Below are positions 1-7,651 of a stretch of DNA of 64,000 bases, piece after piece (within the stretch, counting starts at the first letter, position 1; the number at the start of each line of letters is the position of its first letter). The notes under the pieces were generated by a model. The model was not told where the DNA came from. It ran no database searches and saw nothing but the letters and a program-made list of their open reading frames with translations. The position numbers were made by a program, and so were the translations under genes. Where the stretch lies: the NCBI RefSeq assembly GCF_001758465.1, contig NZ_MJIC01000014.1, forward strand, positions 465,986 through 529,985, written 5' to 3'. This DNA comes from Marisediminitalea lipolytica. GTDB lineage: Bacteria > Pseudomonadota > Gammaproteobacteria > Enterobacterales > Alteromonadaceae.

Positions 1-311
1 GCCTCGCCCTGATAGTTGAGCAGATCGATTGCCTGGGGATCGTTGTTCTCATCGCGAACATCAAAGGTTATAGGGCCATCCGGGCCGATTAGTTCTACCG
101 TATTAAAATACACCACTACGGCATTCGCTTCGTCTACCGGGGCATCTGAAATGGCCAGACTAAATGACGAGCTACTCGGGGTTGGTGTGGGTGTGCTGTT
201 ACTGCTGCTGCCTCCGCCACAGGCAAAAAGCGAGGCAGACAATCCTGCGATCGCTGCAATTTTAAAAGCGGTATTTGTAGCACTGATGCGCTCATTTAAA
301 GGGTGTTGCAT
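1..311 (-). CDS. DUF4382-type lipoprotein, 3' end beyond window
   Basis: Partial gene running off the left edge; about 103 residues are visible with no stop. It begins with a signal peptide ending in a lipobox (LFAC) followed by GGGSSS and a Ser/Thr/Pro linker, so it should be a surface or periplasmic lipoprotein. After the linker the pattern SLAISDAPVDEANAVVVYF followed by VELIGPDG is the start of a DUF4382 domain. The start ATG (complement of 309-311) is followed closely by the hydrophobic stretch. Function of the family is unknown. Recognition is by eye only, from the N-terminal third of the domain. Confidence 0.75.
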   Translation of the reverse strand, partial: MQHPLNERISATNTAFKIAAIAGLSASLFACGGGSSSNSTPTPTPSSSSFSLAISDAPVDEANAVVVYFNTVELIGPDGPITFDVRDENNDPQAIDLLNYQGE

Positions 312-672
312 TGCCGACTCCTTAATACTGACACGGTAAATCGCGCCCTGTAATGATTAGTTCAAAGTATAGTGCAAATATCAGTAATCAAAGTGTGTGC
401 CAGATGATGATTGGGTATTTTTATCAATGCCTTACTATGTTTTATTACACTTAATCTATGATGTGGCGTCGGTAAATGTTGCAAATTTGCTACAATTATT
501 ACTCACTTCATAAGCAAACACTTTTAGGCAAGTAACTGGCAGCATTGTGCATTTAAGCACTTGCTTGCCGCCCTTATTATAAATTTACCGAGTCAGGTCA
601 AAGTCTTTGTCGCTCTTATCACTACACTGTCGACATTGCTTAAGAAGCCAGACATTTACCAAGGAGTAATGT
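312..672. other. Divergent intergenic region, no gene seen
   Basis: This 361-bp stretch separates the divergent lipoprotein and cupin genes and must hold both promoters. I see a perfect GCAAATTTGC palindrome at 481-490, a GGCAAG (527-532) / CTTGCC (564-569) inverted pair, and a TATAAA -10-like hexamer at 578-583 with no convincing -35 partner. AAGGAG at 660-665 is the ribosome site of the cupin gene. No ORF or RNA gene is recognisable. Confidence 0.5.
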
Positions 673-1116
673 ATGAGCGAAGATGTAAAAGCTAACGACG
701 ATATGAAAATTCAACGCGCTGAAGCGCAGGAGCCAATTAAAGGTCCGGCACAATGCTTCACCGGCGATGTGTATATTAGCAATTTGTTTAATGCGCCGGA
801 GCCTGCCCGTGTGGGTGCCGCCATTGTTAACTTTGAGCCGGGTGCCCGCACCAATTGGCACACTCATCCACTGGGTCAGACCCTGGTAGTGACCAAAGGG
901 GTTGGCTGGACACAGTGTGAAGGCGGTAAGAAAACCGAGATCCGCCCTGGTGATATTATCTGGTGCAACTGCGGTCGTCGTCACTGGCATGGTGCTACCA
1001 GCACTGAAGCTATGCAGCACGTAGCCGTTCAGGAAGCGCTCGATGGTAACGCGGTAGACTGGCAGGAGCCGGTTACCGATGAGATTTATCTGGCAGAAGA
1101 AGTCGTTAAGGACTAA
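673..1116 (+). CDS. Single-domain cupin protein
   Basis: 147 residues, cytoplasmic (no signal peptide). The centre carries a cupin motif 1 with metal ligands (NWHTHPLGQTLVVTKGVG), then GDIIWCNCGRRHWHG as motif 2. This arrangement matches the small manganese cupins that include bacterial (R)-hydroxynitrile lyases and carboxymuconolactone-decarboxylase-associated cupins; actual substrate is unknown. The start is fixed by AAGGAG seven bases upstream. It lies directly before a Tat-exported alcohol dehydrogenase and an AraC regulator, a neighbourhood I associate with aldehyde/carbonyl stress, but this is inference. Confidence 0.8.
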   Translation: MSEDVKANDDMKIQRAEAQEPIKGPAQCFTGDVYISNLFNAPEPARVGAAIVNFEPGARTNWHTHPLGQTLVVTKGVGWTQCEGGKKTEIRPGDIIWCNCGRRHWHGATSTEAMQHVAVQEALDGNAVDWQEPVTDEIYLAEEVVKD

Positions 1117-1133
1117 GTCGCCGCCTGTCTTAA

Positions 1134-1165
1134 ACAGAGCCCCTTCAGCGGGCTCTGTCTGTTTT
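1134..1165 (+). terminator. Rho-independent terminator after cupin gene
   Basis: Nine-base stem ACAGAGCCC / GGGCTCTGT (1134-1142 and 1150-1158) with a seven-base loop, followed by a T-rich run. It separates the cupin from the dehydrogenase, so the latter probably has at least some independent transcription. Confidence 0.7.
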
Positions 1166-1209
1166 ATTCTTAATCTGTTTTTTTGTTATTCATTTAGCAG
1201 GGGTTTCCT

Positions 1210-2430
1210 ATGTGCGAAAAACATCAACACCAGTCTGCGGCAATTGCAGATAATCATGAGGGGCACGATGCCTCTCGTCGTAAATTTATTCACGCTACTT
1301 CTGCCGTTGGGGCAGGGGTGATGCTCTCTGGACTGGTGCCTTCACTGGCAACTGCTGCGCCGCTGGCTCCTAAACCAGGCGAGAACATCAAATCTAAAGG
1401 TTATGCTGCTTTTGATGATTCAGGTTTTTTAAAGCCCTGGGAATTTGAGCGTCGCCCGGTTGGCGACGATGACATTTTAATCGACATTAAATTTGCCAGT
1501 ATCTGCCATTCTGATATTCACCAGATGAAAGGTCACTGGGCTCCGCAGCAATATCCGCAGGTGCCGGGTCACGAGATTGTCGGTGTAGTGGCGGCAGTGG
1601 GTAAAAACGTCACCAAATTTAAAGTGGGCGATCGGGCCGGCGTTGGTTGCATGGTAGATGGCTGCGCAGATTGTGATACCAGCACCAGTCGTGGTGAGCA
1701 ATACAGCCCGCAAACTAAATTTACTTACGGCCACCCTGATGATCGCTCACCAACAGGCATTACCCAGGGCGGTTATGCAACTAATATTGTGGTTCGTGAC
1801 CACTTTGCGGTGCATATTCCGGAAGCGATCAGCTTTGAAGAAGCCGCACCTCTGTTGTGCGCTGGCGTAACTACCTATTCACCACTGCTTAAATTTAATC
1901 TTAAAAAAGGTGACAAAGTAGGCGTAGCGGGTATCGGCGGTTTAGGCCACCTGGCAGTAAAACTGGCGGTTTCTAAAGGCGCAGAGGTTTACGCTTTTAC
2001 CACGTCACCCGGTAAAGTTGCTGATATTAAGGCATTTGGTGCTAAGGAAGTCATTGTTGTGGACTCGCCTGCTGCTTTAAATGCATACCGTGGTCAGCTT
2101 GACTATATGATTAACACGCTGCCGGTAGCTTATGATGTGGCGGCCTATGCCTCTGTGGTTAAGCCTTTTGGTACTTACACTCAGGTAGGAATGCCTAATG
2201 GCTTTACGGTATCTGTTAATGCGCTGGCATTATCTGCTTCGCAGGTAAACTTTAATGCGTCACTGATTGGTGACATGAAAGAAACCCAGGACATCGTGGA
2301 TTACTGCGTTAAGCATGACATTCGCCCTGAAATTCAGGTGATCCCAGCCAGTGATGTGAATAAAGCCTGGGAAAGCGTTATCAAGAAAACCGCGCGTTAT
2401 CGTTACGTGATTGATTCTTCAACTATTTAA
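1210..2430 (+). CDS. Tat-exported zinc-type alcohol dehydrogenase (CAD/YahK-like)
   Basis: 406 residues. The N-terminus has a twin-arginine signal (SRRKF at about residues 22-26, then a hydrophobic segment ending LATAA), so a normally cytoplasmic MDR alcohol dehydrogenase is apparently sent folded to the periplasm. The catalytic zinc site is intact (C99-H100 in ICHSD, H121-E122 in PGHE, a later Cys in LLCAG) and the NAD(P) loop reads GIGGLG. The structural-zinc lobe is degraded: compared with YahK-type enzymes, the last two of four cysteines are serines (about S158 and S166). Likely an NADP-dependent aldehyde reductase/alcohol dehydrogenase; how it would obtain cofactor outside the cytoplasm is unclear. 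Confidence 0.85.
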   Translation: MCEKHQHQSAAIADNHEGHDASRRKFIHATSAVGAGVMLSGLVPSLATAAPLAPKPGENIKSKGYAAFDDSGFLKPWEFERRPVGDDDILIDIKFASICHSDIHQMKGHWAPQQYPQVPGHEIVGVVAAVGKNVTKFKVGDRAGVGCMVDGCADCDTSTSRGEQYSPQTKFTYGHPDDRSPTGITQGGYATNIVVRDHFAVHIPEAISFEEAAPLLCAGVTTYSPLLKFNLKKGDKVGVAGIGGLGHLAVKLAVSKGAEVYAFTTSPGKVADIKAFGAKEVIVVDSPAALNAYRGQLDYMINTLPVAYDVAAYASVVKPFGTYTQVGMPNGFTVSVNALALSASQVNFNASLIGDMKETQDIVDYCVKHDIRPEIQVIPASDVNKAWESVIKKTARYRYVIDSSTI

Positions 2431-2445
2431 GTATAGTGAAAGACT

Positions 2446-2474
2446 AAAAGGCGCTCCAATGAGCGCCTTTTTTG
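2446..2474. terminator. Bidirectional terminator between dehydrogenase and AraC gene
   Basis: Stem AAAAGGCGCTC / GAGCGCCTTTT with loop CAAT and a T tract; the A-rich 5' side makes it usable from both sides. It lies between the convergent ends of the alcohol dehydrogenase and AraC genes. Confidence 0.8.
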
Positions 2475-2504
2475 TAGCTTGTTCCAACTTTTTAACGCTG
2501 TGGC

Positions 2505-3458
2505 TTAGTGTTCAAAACCCATCAGTACCGCGTGGGTGTCTTTGCCGCCCATCTTTTGCCATTGATTTTCAATATCCCGCTTAGGCGAAGCGCCAAACAG
2601 ACGGGAATATTCGCGGGAAAATTGCGAAGGACTCTCGTAACCCACCCGATATGCTGCGGTAGATGCATCTAAATCCTCGCCCAGCATTAAGCGACGTGCT
2701 TCCATTAAGCGCAGGCGCTTTTGATACTGCAACGGGCTCATGGAGGTAAGCTGACGGAAGTGATGGTGAAAGGTGGATTTGCTCATCTGTGCCATATCAG
2801 CCAGGGATTCCACGCTGTGGGTTTTGTCGTAGTTAGCCTTAAGCCATTCTATGGATCTGGCAACCCGTAAGCCCTGACTGCCGGCAGAAACAACCTGACG
2901 CAGGCGGGCGCCTTGTTCGCTGGTTAGTACGCGCCAGAATATCTCTCGTTTGATCAGCGGCGCCAGTACCGGGATTGATTCGGGTTCATCAAGCAGACTC
3001 ACCAGGCGTTCGCAGGCGTTATATAATTCCGGGGTGGTCTGGCCGAGGACCATGCCCTTATCAGAACTGGAATCGCTGCCTTTGAGTAACGGCGCTTGCA
3101 GGATTAACTCACTCATTACCGCTAAATCGAATTTTAGTACCAGTCCCAGATACGGGTTTTCCTTATTGGCTTCCAGTACCTGCATTCGCGCTGGTAAATC
3201 CAGCGAAGTGATCAAAAACCGGTGTGGATCGTATTGAAAAGTCTCATCGCCTAAGGTCATGCTTTTTACACCCTGCACTACCATAGCTATACCGGGTTCC
3301 ACTACACAAAGAGAGCAGGAAGTCGCCGCCGCCGTTTGCCGGTAGAAAGACAGCCCTTCAATAGTAGTGTCGAGCATGGCTTTACCTTCCGTTTTACTGC
3401 TGATCATGGCAGCAAGGCGGGTTCTTGATTCGTTTAAAAGCGGATTGTCGGAACTCAC
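2505..3458 (-). CDS. AraC-family transcriptional regulator (AraC_N type)
   Basis: 317 residues. The first ~165 residues resemble the AraC_N sensory domain of YqhC-like regulators; the last ~100 form two helix-turn-helix motifs (ESLADMAQMSKSTFHHHFRQ and a second ending VGYESPSQFSREYSRLFG). The start is GTG, with AGAGG seven bases upstream (complement of 3466-3470). YqhC activates aldehyde reductase genes in E. coli; here the regulator is flanked by an alcohol dehydrogenase/cupin pair on one side and a cyclophilin-like/MFS pair on the other, so control of both is a reasonable inference. Confidence 0.85.
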   Translation of the reverse strand: MSSDNPLLNESRTRLAAMISSKTEGKAMLDTTIEGLSFYRQTAAATSCSLCVVEPGIAMVVQGVKSMTLGDETFQYDPHRFLITSLDLPARMQVLEANKENPYLGLVLKFDLAVMSELILQAPLLKGSDSSSDKGMVLGQTTPELYNACERLVSLLDEPESIPVLAPLIKREIFWRVLTSEQGARLRQVVSAGSQGLRVARSIEWLKANYDKTHSVESLADMAQMSKSTFHHHFRQLTSMSPLQYQKRLRLMEARRLMLGEDLDASTAAYRVGYESPSQFSREYSRLFGASPKRDIENQWQKMGGKDTHAVLMGFEH

Positions 3459-3531
3459 TGATTAACCTCTTTAAGTCGGTGCAATGTGATAAATGAAGTG
3501 TATCCAACTTTTTTCTCTTGTATATATATAA

Positions 3532-3547
3532 GTCCGTTCAATCGGAC
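3532..3547. promoter_or_regulatory. Inverted repeat in the AraC/cyclophilin-like divergent promoter
   Basis: GTCCG-TTCAAT-CGGAC, five-base arms, sits between the divergent AraC-family gene and the cyclophilin-like gene, just downstream of an alternating TATATATATA run. Position and symmetry suit an operator, but AraC proteins more often bind direct repeats, so the bound factor is uncertain. Confidence 0.4.
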
Positions 3548-3664
3548 AAATGGGCAATAAAACGGGATATTTCCACTGTTATTTTGGTGATATGTCAGAA
3601 AAAATAGCATTGTTGTTTTTTGAATAATGTACGTTGACTGGAGCACAGTTGGTGAGGAGAAAAA

Positions 3665-4012
3665 ATGAACATTGTATTCACCGTTGGCGATAAAAAACTG
3701 TCTGCTACTCTGGACGATTCGGCCGCTGCACAGGATTTTCTGTCACGTTTGCCACTGACCATGACGCTGAAAGACTATGCCGGTATCGAACGTGTTGCCT
3801 ATTTTGATCGCCCGCTGATAATTGATGGTGCGCCGGCAGGCCACAAAGCCAAAGCGGGTGACATTACCTATTACGCGCCATGGGGTAATCTGGCCATTTT
3901 TGGAAAATCCTTTGGCTACGCCAGCGGATTAATTAAACTTGGGGCCTTCGACGATGATTTTTCCGTACTTTTCCAAACGCCGGAAGCAGAGGTGGTTATC
4001 TCGGCACAATAA
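3665..4012 (+). CDS. Cyclophilin-like fold protein
   Basis: 115 residues, no signal peptide. The sequence matches the bacterial cyclophilin-like (TM1367-type) family: a short beta start (MNIVFTVGDKKLSATLDDS), AAAQDFLSRLPLTMTLKDYAG, and a later GDITYYAPWGNLAIFG segment typical of this fold. These proteins lack demonstrated prolyl isomerase activity and have no assigned role. It is first of a two-gene unit with the MFS transporter (42-bp gap) and faces the AraC regulator, a pairing that suggests co-regulation. Start supported by GAGGAG upstream. Confidence 0.8.
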   Translation: MNIVFTVGDKKLSATLDDSAAAQDFLSRLPLTMTLKDYAGIERVAYFDRPLIIDGAPAGHKAKAGDITYYAPWGNLAIFGKSFGYASGLIKLGAFDDDFSVLFQTPEAEVVISAQ

Positions 4013-4054
4013 ACAGCTCACTCTGCTGAGCGGCGTTTTCTCAGGAGCTCTACT

Positions 4055-5254
4055 TTGAAATACCAATCTAACGCGACATTCTGGATCGCGGCATGTTCAT
4101 TTGTGCTGGTGTTTATGACCGCCGGCACACCTATCTCTTTATTTAACCTTTACCAGGCCGAAGACGGTTTATCCAACGCCGATCTGGGCGTAGTGTCATT
4201 AGGCTATTTTCTGGCGGCGGCAACCGCGTTATTAATGTGTGGTCGGCTTTCCAATCATCTTGGTCGAAAACCCATGGCGCTGACGGCCATTGGCTGTTGT
4301 GCGGCATCCTGTGTGTTATTGATGTTTATGACCGATGTGAGCTTTTTATTTGCCGCACGTTTATTTCAGGGCTTCGCCTGTGGGATAGCGACCAGCAGCA
4401 TTGGTGCCTATGCTGTAGACGCCGGAGAAAACCAGCCGAAATGGCTTGTCGCTGCGGTGGTAAGTACTTCGCCAATGGTTGGGATCCCGCTGGGGGCAAT
4501 CAGCAGTGGCGCTTTGGTGACCTGGGGGCCATACCCTAAAGTGTTAATTTTTGCAGTGATTCTGGCTATGCTGTTGGTATGCCTGGTATTGCTAATGCGT
4601 TGTCACGAAACCGTGGTAAAACAGCCGGGTGCTATTTCGTCGCTGATCCCGCGGTTGCATTTCCCTACCGGTAAATCACTTATCTTTATCGCCACAACCG
4701 GGGTGGTTGTATCCACCTGGGCAGCTGGTGGTTTTTACCAGGCATTTGGTCCTTCCATTGTGGCAGAACAGTTAGCCATGGACAGCGCCATCGTAGCTGC
4801 GATAACTTTTTCCTCGGTTATGGGACTAACCCCTTTTGGCAGTTATTTATCCGGTCGACTCTCGCCGCGCCATGCGGTGCAAGTGGGGATGGCGCTGTTT
4901 TGCCTTGCCGCAGTTTGTATTACGCTGGCACTGCTGGAAGGCTGGTTGATGATGTTTATAGCGGCGAGTTTGTCGGTTGGAATAGCCCAGGGACTGGCCT
5001 CGACGGCATGTATTAAACTGCTGTTACATGATGAGCCCCAGCTATATCGCGCGGGTTTGCTGTCTACTGTTTATATTGTGTCTTATGCGGGTGCCGTTTT
5101 TCCGGCTATGGGCGCGAGTATCGCCGCTTCCTGGTACTCAGTATTTACTATTTGGTGTGGCTATGCGGTGCTGGGTATAGTTGCTGCTGTGACGGCACTA
5201 ATTGCCACCGTTTTTGCCGCAAAAGCCCGCGAGGCTCAGCCCGTCGCTGGCTAA
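4055..5254 (+). CDS. MFS drug/metabolite exporter
   Basis: 399 residues with about 12 hydrophobic segments. The loop between segments 2 and 3 has the MFS signature form GRLSNHLGRKP, and segment 5 has a motif-C-like run (STSPMVGIPLGAISSGAL), typical of drug:H+ antiporters. The start is TTG at 4055, preceded by AGGAG at 4043-4047. Follows the cyclophilin-like gene with a short gap, so likely co-transcribed under the AraC regulator. Substrate cannot be read from the sequence. Confidence 0.85.
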   Translation: MKYQSNATFWIAACSFVLVFMTAGTPISLFNLYQAEDGLSNADLGVVSLGYFLAAATALLMCGRLSNHLGRKPMALTAIGCCAASCVLLMFMTDVSFLFAARLFQGFACGIATSSIGAYAVDAGENQPKWLVAAVVSTSPMVGIPLGAISSGALVTWGPYPKVLIFAVILAMLLVCLVLLMRCHETVVKQPGAISSLIPRLHFPTGKSLIFIATTGVVVSTWAAGGFYQAFGPSIVAEQLAMDSAIVAAITFSSVMGLTPFGSYLSGRLSPRHAVQVGMALFCLAAVCITLALLEGWLMMFIAASLSVGIAQGLASTACIKLLLHDEPQLYRAGLLSTVYIVSYAGAVFPAMGASIAASWYSVFTIWCGYAVLGIVAAVTALIATVFAAKAREAQPVAG

Positions 5255-5346
5255 CTGCGCCGTTGTCAGCATGCATTGCAGTTTGCCTGCGGTTGTTTAT
5301 ATACTGGTGAGCGAATAGCCACCAATATTAACGCAGGGAAATTGTA

Positions 5347-5874
5347 ATGCGCCGAATGCAGAGTCAGTACAGGATTTATCTGTTGGTGGCAGGGTTACTA
5401 TGCTCTGCACCCGCCTGGTCAGAGCCGGTGGTGTTGGATGACCTGAAGAACTTCCAGACCAATACGGAAACCATGATGAGTGCCGGATTACCGGACGAAC
5501 ATCATTTTATCACTCTTAAAACTCTGGGCGTCAGTCGGGTGATAGACCTTATTCCGGGCGGTCGCAGTGCTGAAAAAGCCCTGCTGGATGAAATGGGTCT
5601 GGAGTACTTCAACATTCAGGTTGAGTGGGAACACCCGACCCTGGCTAATTTTTCGGATTATATCAGCATCATGGAGCGGTAGCCGATGTCTGGTATTACT
5701 CTTACGCATTGCAAATTAAACTGGCGTGGCGCCGTGTTTACCTATTTATACCGGGTGATCCGTCTTCACCACGATGAAGCTGAGGCGCGTAAAGATCTCG
5801 AGGCCATCTGGCAACCTAATGAGACCTGGCAATATTTTATGGAGCGGGTGCAACAGCACTACAAGCCCCTCTGA
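5347..5874 (+). pseudogene. Exported phosphatase-like protein interrupted by in-frame TAG
   Basis: Two reading segments (5347-5682 and 5686-5874) lie in the same frame and are separated only by a TAG codon at 5680-5682. The first has a signal peptide (LLVAGLLCSAPAWS) and the N-terminal half of a dual-specificity/BLH-type phosphatase fold (FITLKTLGVSRVIDLIPGG). The second continues with THCKLNWRG, equivalent to the HC-x4-R active-site loop, and a C-terminal helix region. Read together they give about 175 residues, the expected size. A single nonsense change, amber readthrough or a base-call error would all explain it. No frameshift is needed. Confidence 0.75.
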
Positions 5875-5924
5875 ATAAAGGATAATTCTCTACCATTTAA
5901 CCCCGAACGGAGTAGGAGACAAGG

Positions 5925-6731
5925 ATGCGTTTAACTAACAAAATAGCCCTGATAACCGGCGCGGCTCGCGGCATTGGTCAGGCAATCGCCGAACAGTTTG
6001 CCGCTCAGGGCGCGACCGTTATTGTTACCGATGTTGACGATAAAACCGGGCAGGCAGTGGCTACAGCAATAGGCGATTCTGCGGTGTTCAGACATCTGGA
6101 TGTTGGTAGCGAAGAAGCCTGGCTATTACTCTGTGCTGAAATACAAGAGACTTACGGCAGGCTGGATATTCTGGTGAACAATGCCGGTATCACCGGTTTT
6201 ATGAGCCACCCGGGCCCCTTTGACCCGGAGCATCTTGATTTGGCCAGCTGGCATGCGGTTCACCGGGTTAACCTTGATGGTGTTGCGCTGGGTTGTAAAC
6301 ATGCCATCGGACTCATGAAAAAGAGTGTAGCGGCAAGTATCGTTAATATTTCTTCGCGCTCAGGGATGGTGGGCATTCCGGCGGCGGCGGCCTACGCTTC
6401 CAGTAAAGCTGCGGTGCGAAATCATACTAAATCCGTGGCCCTGTACTGCGCCGAAAAAGGCTACCCCATTCGTTGTAATTCAATTCACCCTGGTGCGATT
6501 TTAACGCCAATCTGGGAGTCGATGCTTGGTGAAGGTGATGCCAGGGAGCAGGCTATTGCAGCCATTGCCGCGGATATTCCATTACAACACATGGGCACGC
6601 CTGAAGATGTCGCCTTTGCTGCGGTTTATCTTGCTTCAGATGAGTCAAAATACGTCACCGGCGCAGAGCTGACAATTGATGGCGGAATTCTGGCCGGGTC
6701 TTCTGCGCGACCGCCTACCAGAGAGAAATAA
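5925..6731 (+). CDS. Classical SDR oxidoreductase
   Basis: 268 residues. Shows all marks of a classical short-chain dehydrogenase: TGAARGIG cofactor loop (about 11-18), NNAG, catalytic Ser in VNISSRSG, YASSK active-site motif, and a C-terminal TGAELTIDGG. The acidic residue after beta-2 (TDVDD) suggests NAD(H) preference. Strong ribosome site (AGGAG) upstream. Likely a hydroxy-acid or alcohol dehydrogenase of the cyclopentanol/3-oxoacyl-reductase-like group; substrate unknown. It may belong functionally with the upstream AraC group. Confidence 0.9.
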   Translation: MRLTNKIALITGAARGIGQAIAEQFAAQGATVIVTDVDDKTGQAVATAIGDSAVFRHLDVGSEEAWLLLCAEIQETYGRLDILVNNAGITGFMSHPGPFDPEHLDLASWHAVHRVNLDGVALGCKHAIGLMKKSVAASIVNISSRSGMVGIPAAAAYASSKAAVRNHTKSVALYCAEKGYPIRCNSIHPGAILTPIWESMLGEGDAREQAIAAIAADIPLQHMGTPEDVAFAAVYLASDESKYVTGAELTIDGGILAGSSARPPTREK

Positions 6732-6760
6732 GGTAATGATTTTTGCTGCTTACCACCCAT

Positions 6761-6789
6761 AAAAATGACGCATTCAGAGCGTCATTTTT
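6761..6789 (+). terminator. Terminator after SDR gene
   Basis: AAAAATGACGC / GCGTCATTTTT, eleven-base stem with a seven-base loop ending in a T tract, thirty bases after the SDR stop. Confidence 0.85.
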
Positions 6790-7014
6790 GTTATGAATAG
6801 TGTTGTGCAATCCATTTTTCTCAGGCAAATAATGCCCCTGCCAAAATTAGATGTAGATCAAATTTTTTAAGATTCTTGCTGCTATACTTAAGTTGAATCG
6901 CTCGAATCAGACGATGTATTTCAAAGTGAGAGTCTGTATTTCAACTCACCTTACTATTCAAAAATATTTTCTTTCGATTGTCGTATTGCGAAAGACATAG
7001 CGACGGAGATATCT
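6790..7014. other. Leader of small ORF: direct repeats and a hairpin
   Basis: TGTATTTCAA occurs twice (6915-6924 and 6935-6944), exactly 20 bp apart, with a GTGAG (6926-6930) / CTCAC (6945-6949) inverted pair across it. Downstream, TCTTTCG (6970-6976) pairs with CGAAAGA (6989-6995). Upstream there is a TATACT hexamer that could be a -10. The layout looks like a regulated promoter and structured leader for the small ORF at 7015. Confidence 0.4.
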
Positions 7015-7266
7015 ATGACAGTGCATGCAATAAAATCGGAGCATCCATCCAAGGCCGATAAGGCGTTAATGGTAGAGAAAGGCCATCTCTGGCTTCATTG
7101 TTTCAGAACGTGTAAGAGCTGTAAAAGCTTGTCAAAAAACCTGACTCAATATGAATTTGAAGATGGCAGTAGCATCATTCTGGACTCCAGTGCAGATTTT
7201 CCAGCGCCGGTTGCCCCTGAGTTAGTGATCCCACGGCTTCGCTATAGCAGCACAGCGAGCCATTAG
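7015..7266 (+). CDS. Small hypothetical protein with CxxC
   Basis: 83 residues, not recognised. Contains CFRTCKSCKS in the middle (possible metal or redox CxxC), no signal peptide or membrane segment. A GGAG ribosome site precedes the ATG at a workable distance, and the gene has a leader with repeats and a hairpin after it. No strong codon-level evidence is available to me, so it may be a genuine small gene or chance. Confidence 0.45.
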   Translation: MTVHAIKSEHPSKADKALMVEKGHLWLHCFRTCKSCKSLSKNLTQYEFEDGSSIILDSSADFPAPVAPELVIPRLRYSSTASH

Positions 7267-7651
7267 TTCTGCGTAATGTGCAGGCATTTCTCTTAATGCA
7301 ATGCCTGCAAAATTTCTGCGTCTTAATATTTCACCTCATCTGCCAACGATAACCCTTGCCTCTATTTTTATTTCTTATAGGTTTGGTGGACCTCATCACT
7401 GTATTTTTTTGCTTTTGCGGTGTTTGTACAAAGCCGCGTGAAGTTGAATTTCGGTGTCAGGTGAAATGACCTCAAGCAACATTGCCAGATCAGGCAGTGA
7501 ATAATATCAACTCATTCTAAGTGGCGGGTTAACCGGTCGTAAAGCGGTTTAGCCCCGTAAACTGCCTTCGGCCTGTTTTGCGGATGCAAGGGAGAAGCGT
7601 TTTGGTTACTATGATGGGATAGCAATCCATCATAATAACAACAGGACGACA
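7267..7651. other. Gene-free region with two inverted repeats
   Basis: 385 bp without a convincing gene. TGCAGGCAT (7279-7287) pairs perfectly with ATGCCTGCA (7301-7309), probably marking the end of the small ORF transcript though there is no T tract. ATGATGG (7611-7617) / CCATCAT (7627-7633) lies just before the M1 peptidase start and could be an operator or leader hairpin. Nothing else is recognisable. Confidence 0.5.

Noticed and set aside
16..339. 107-residue plus-strand frame at the left edge
   Set aside because: Antisense to the DUF4382 lipoprotein, which shows a clear signal peptide and domain pattern on the minus strand.
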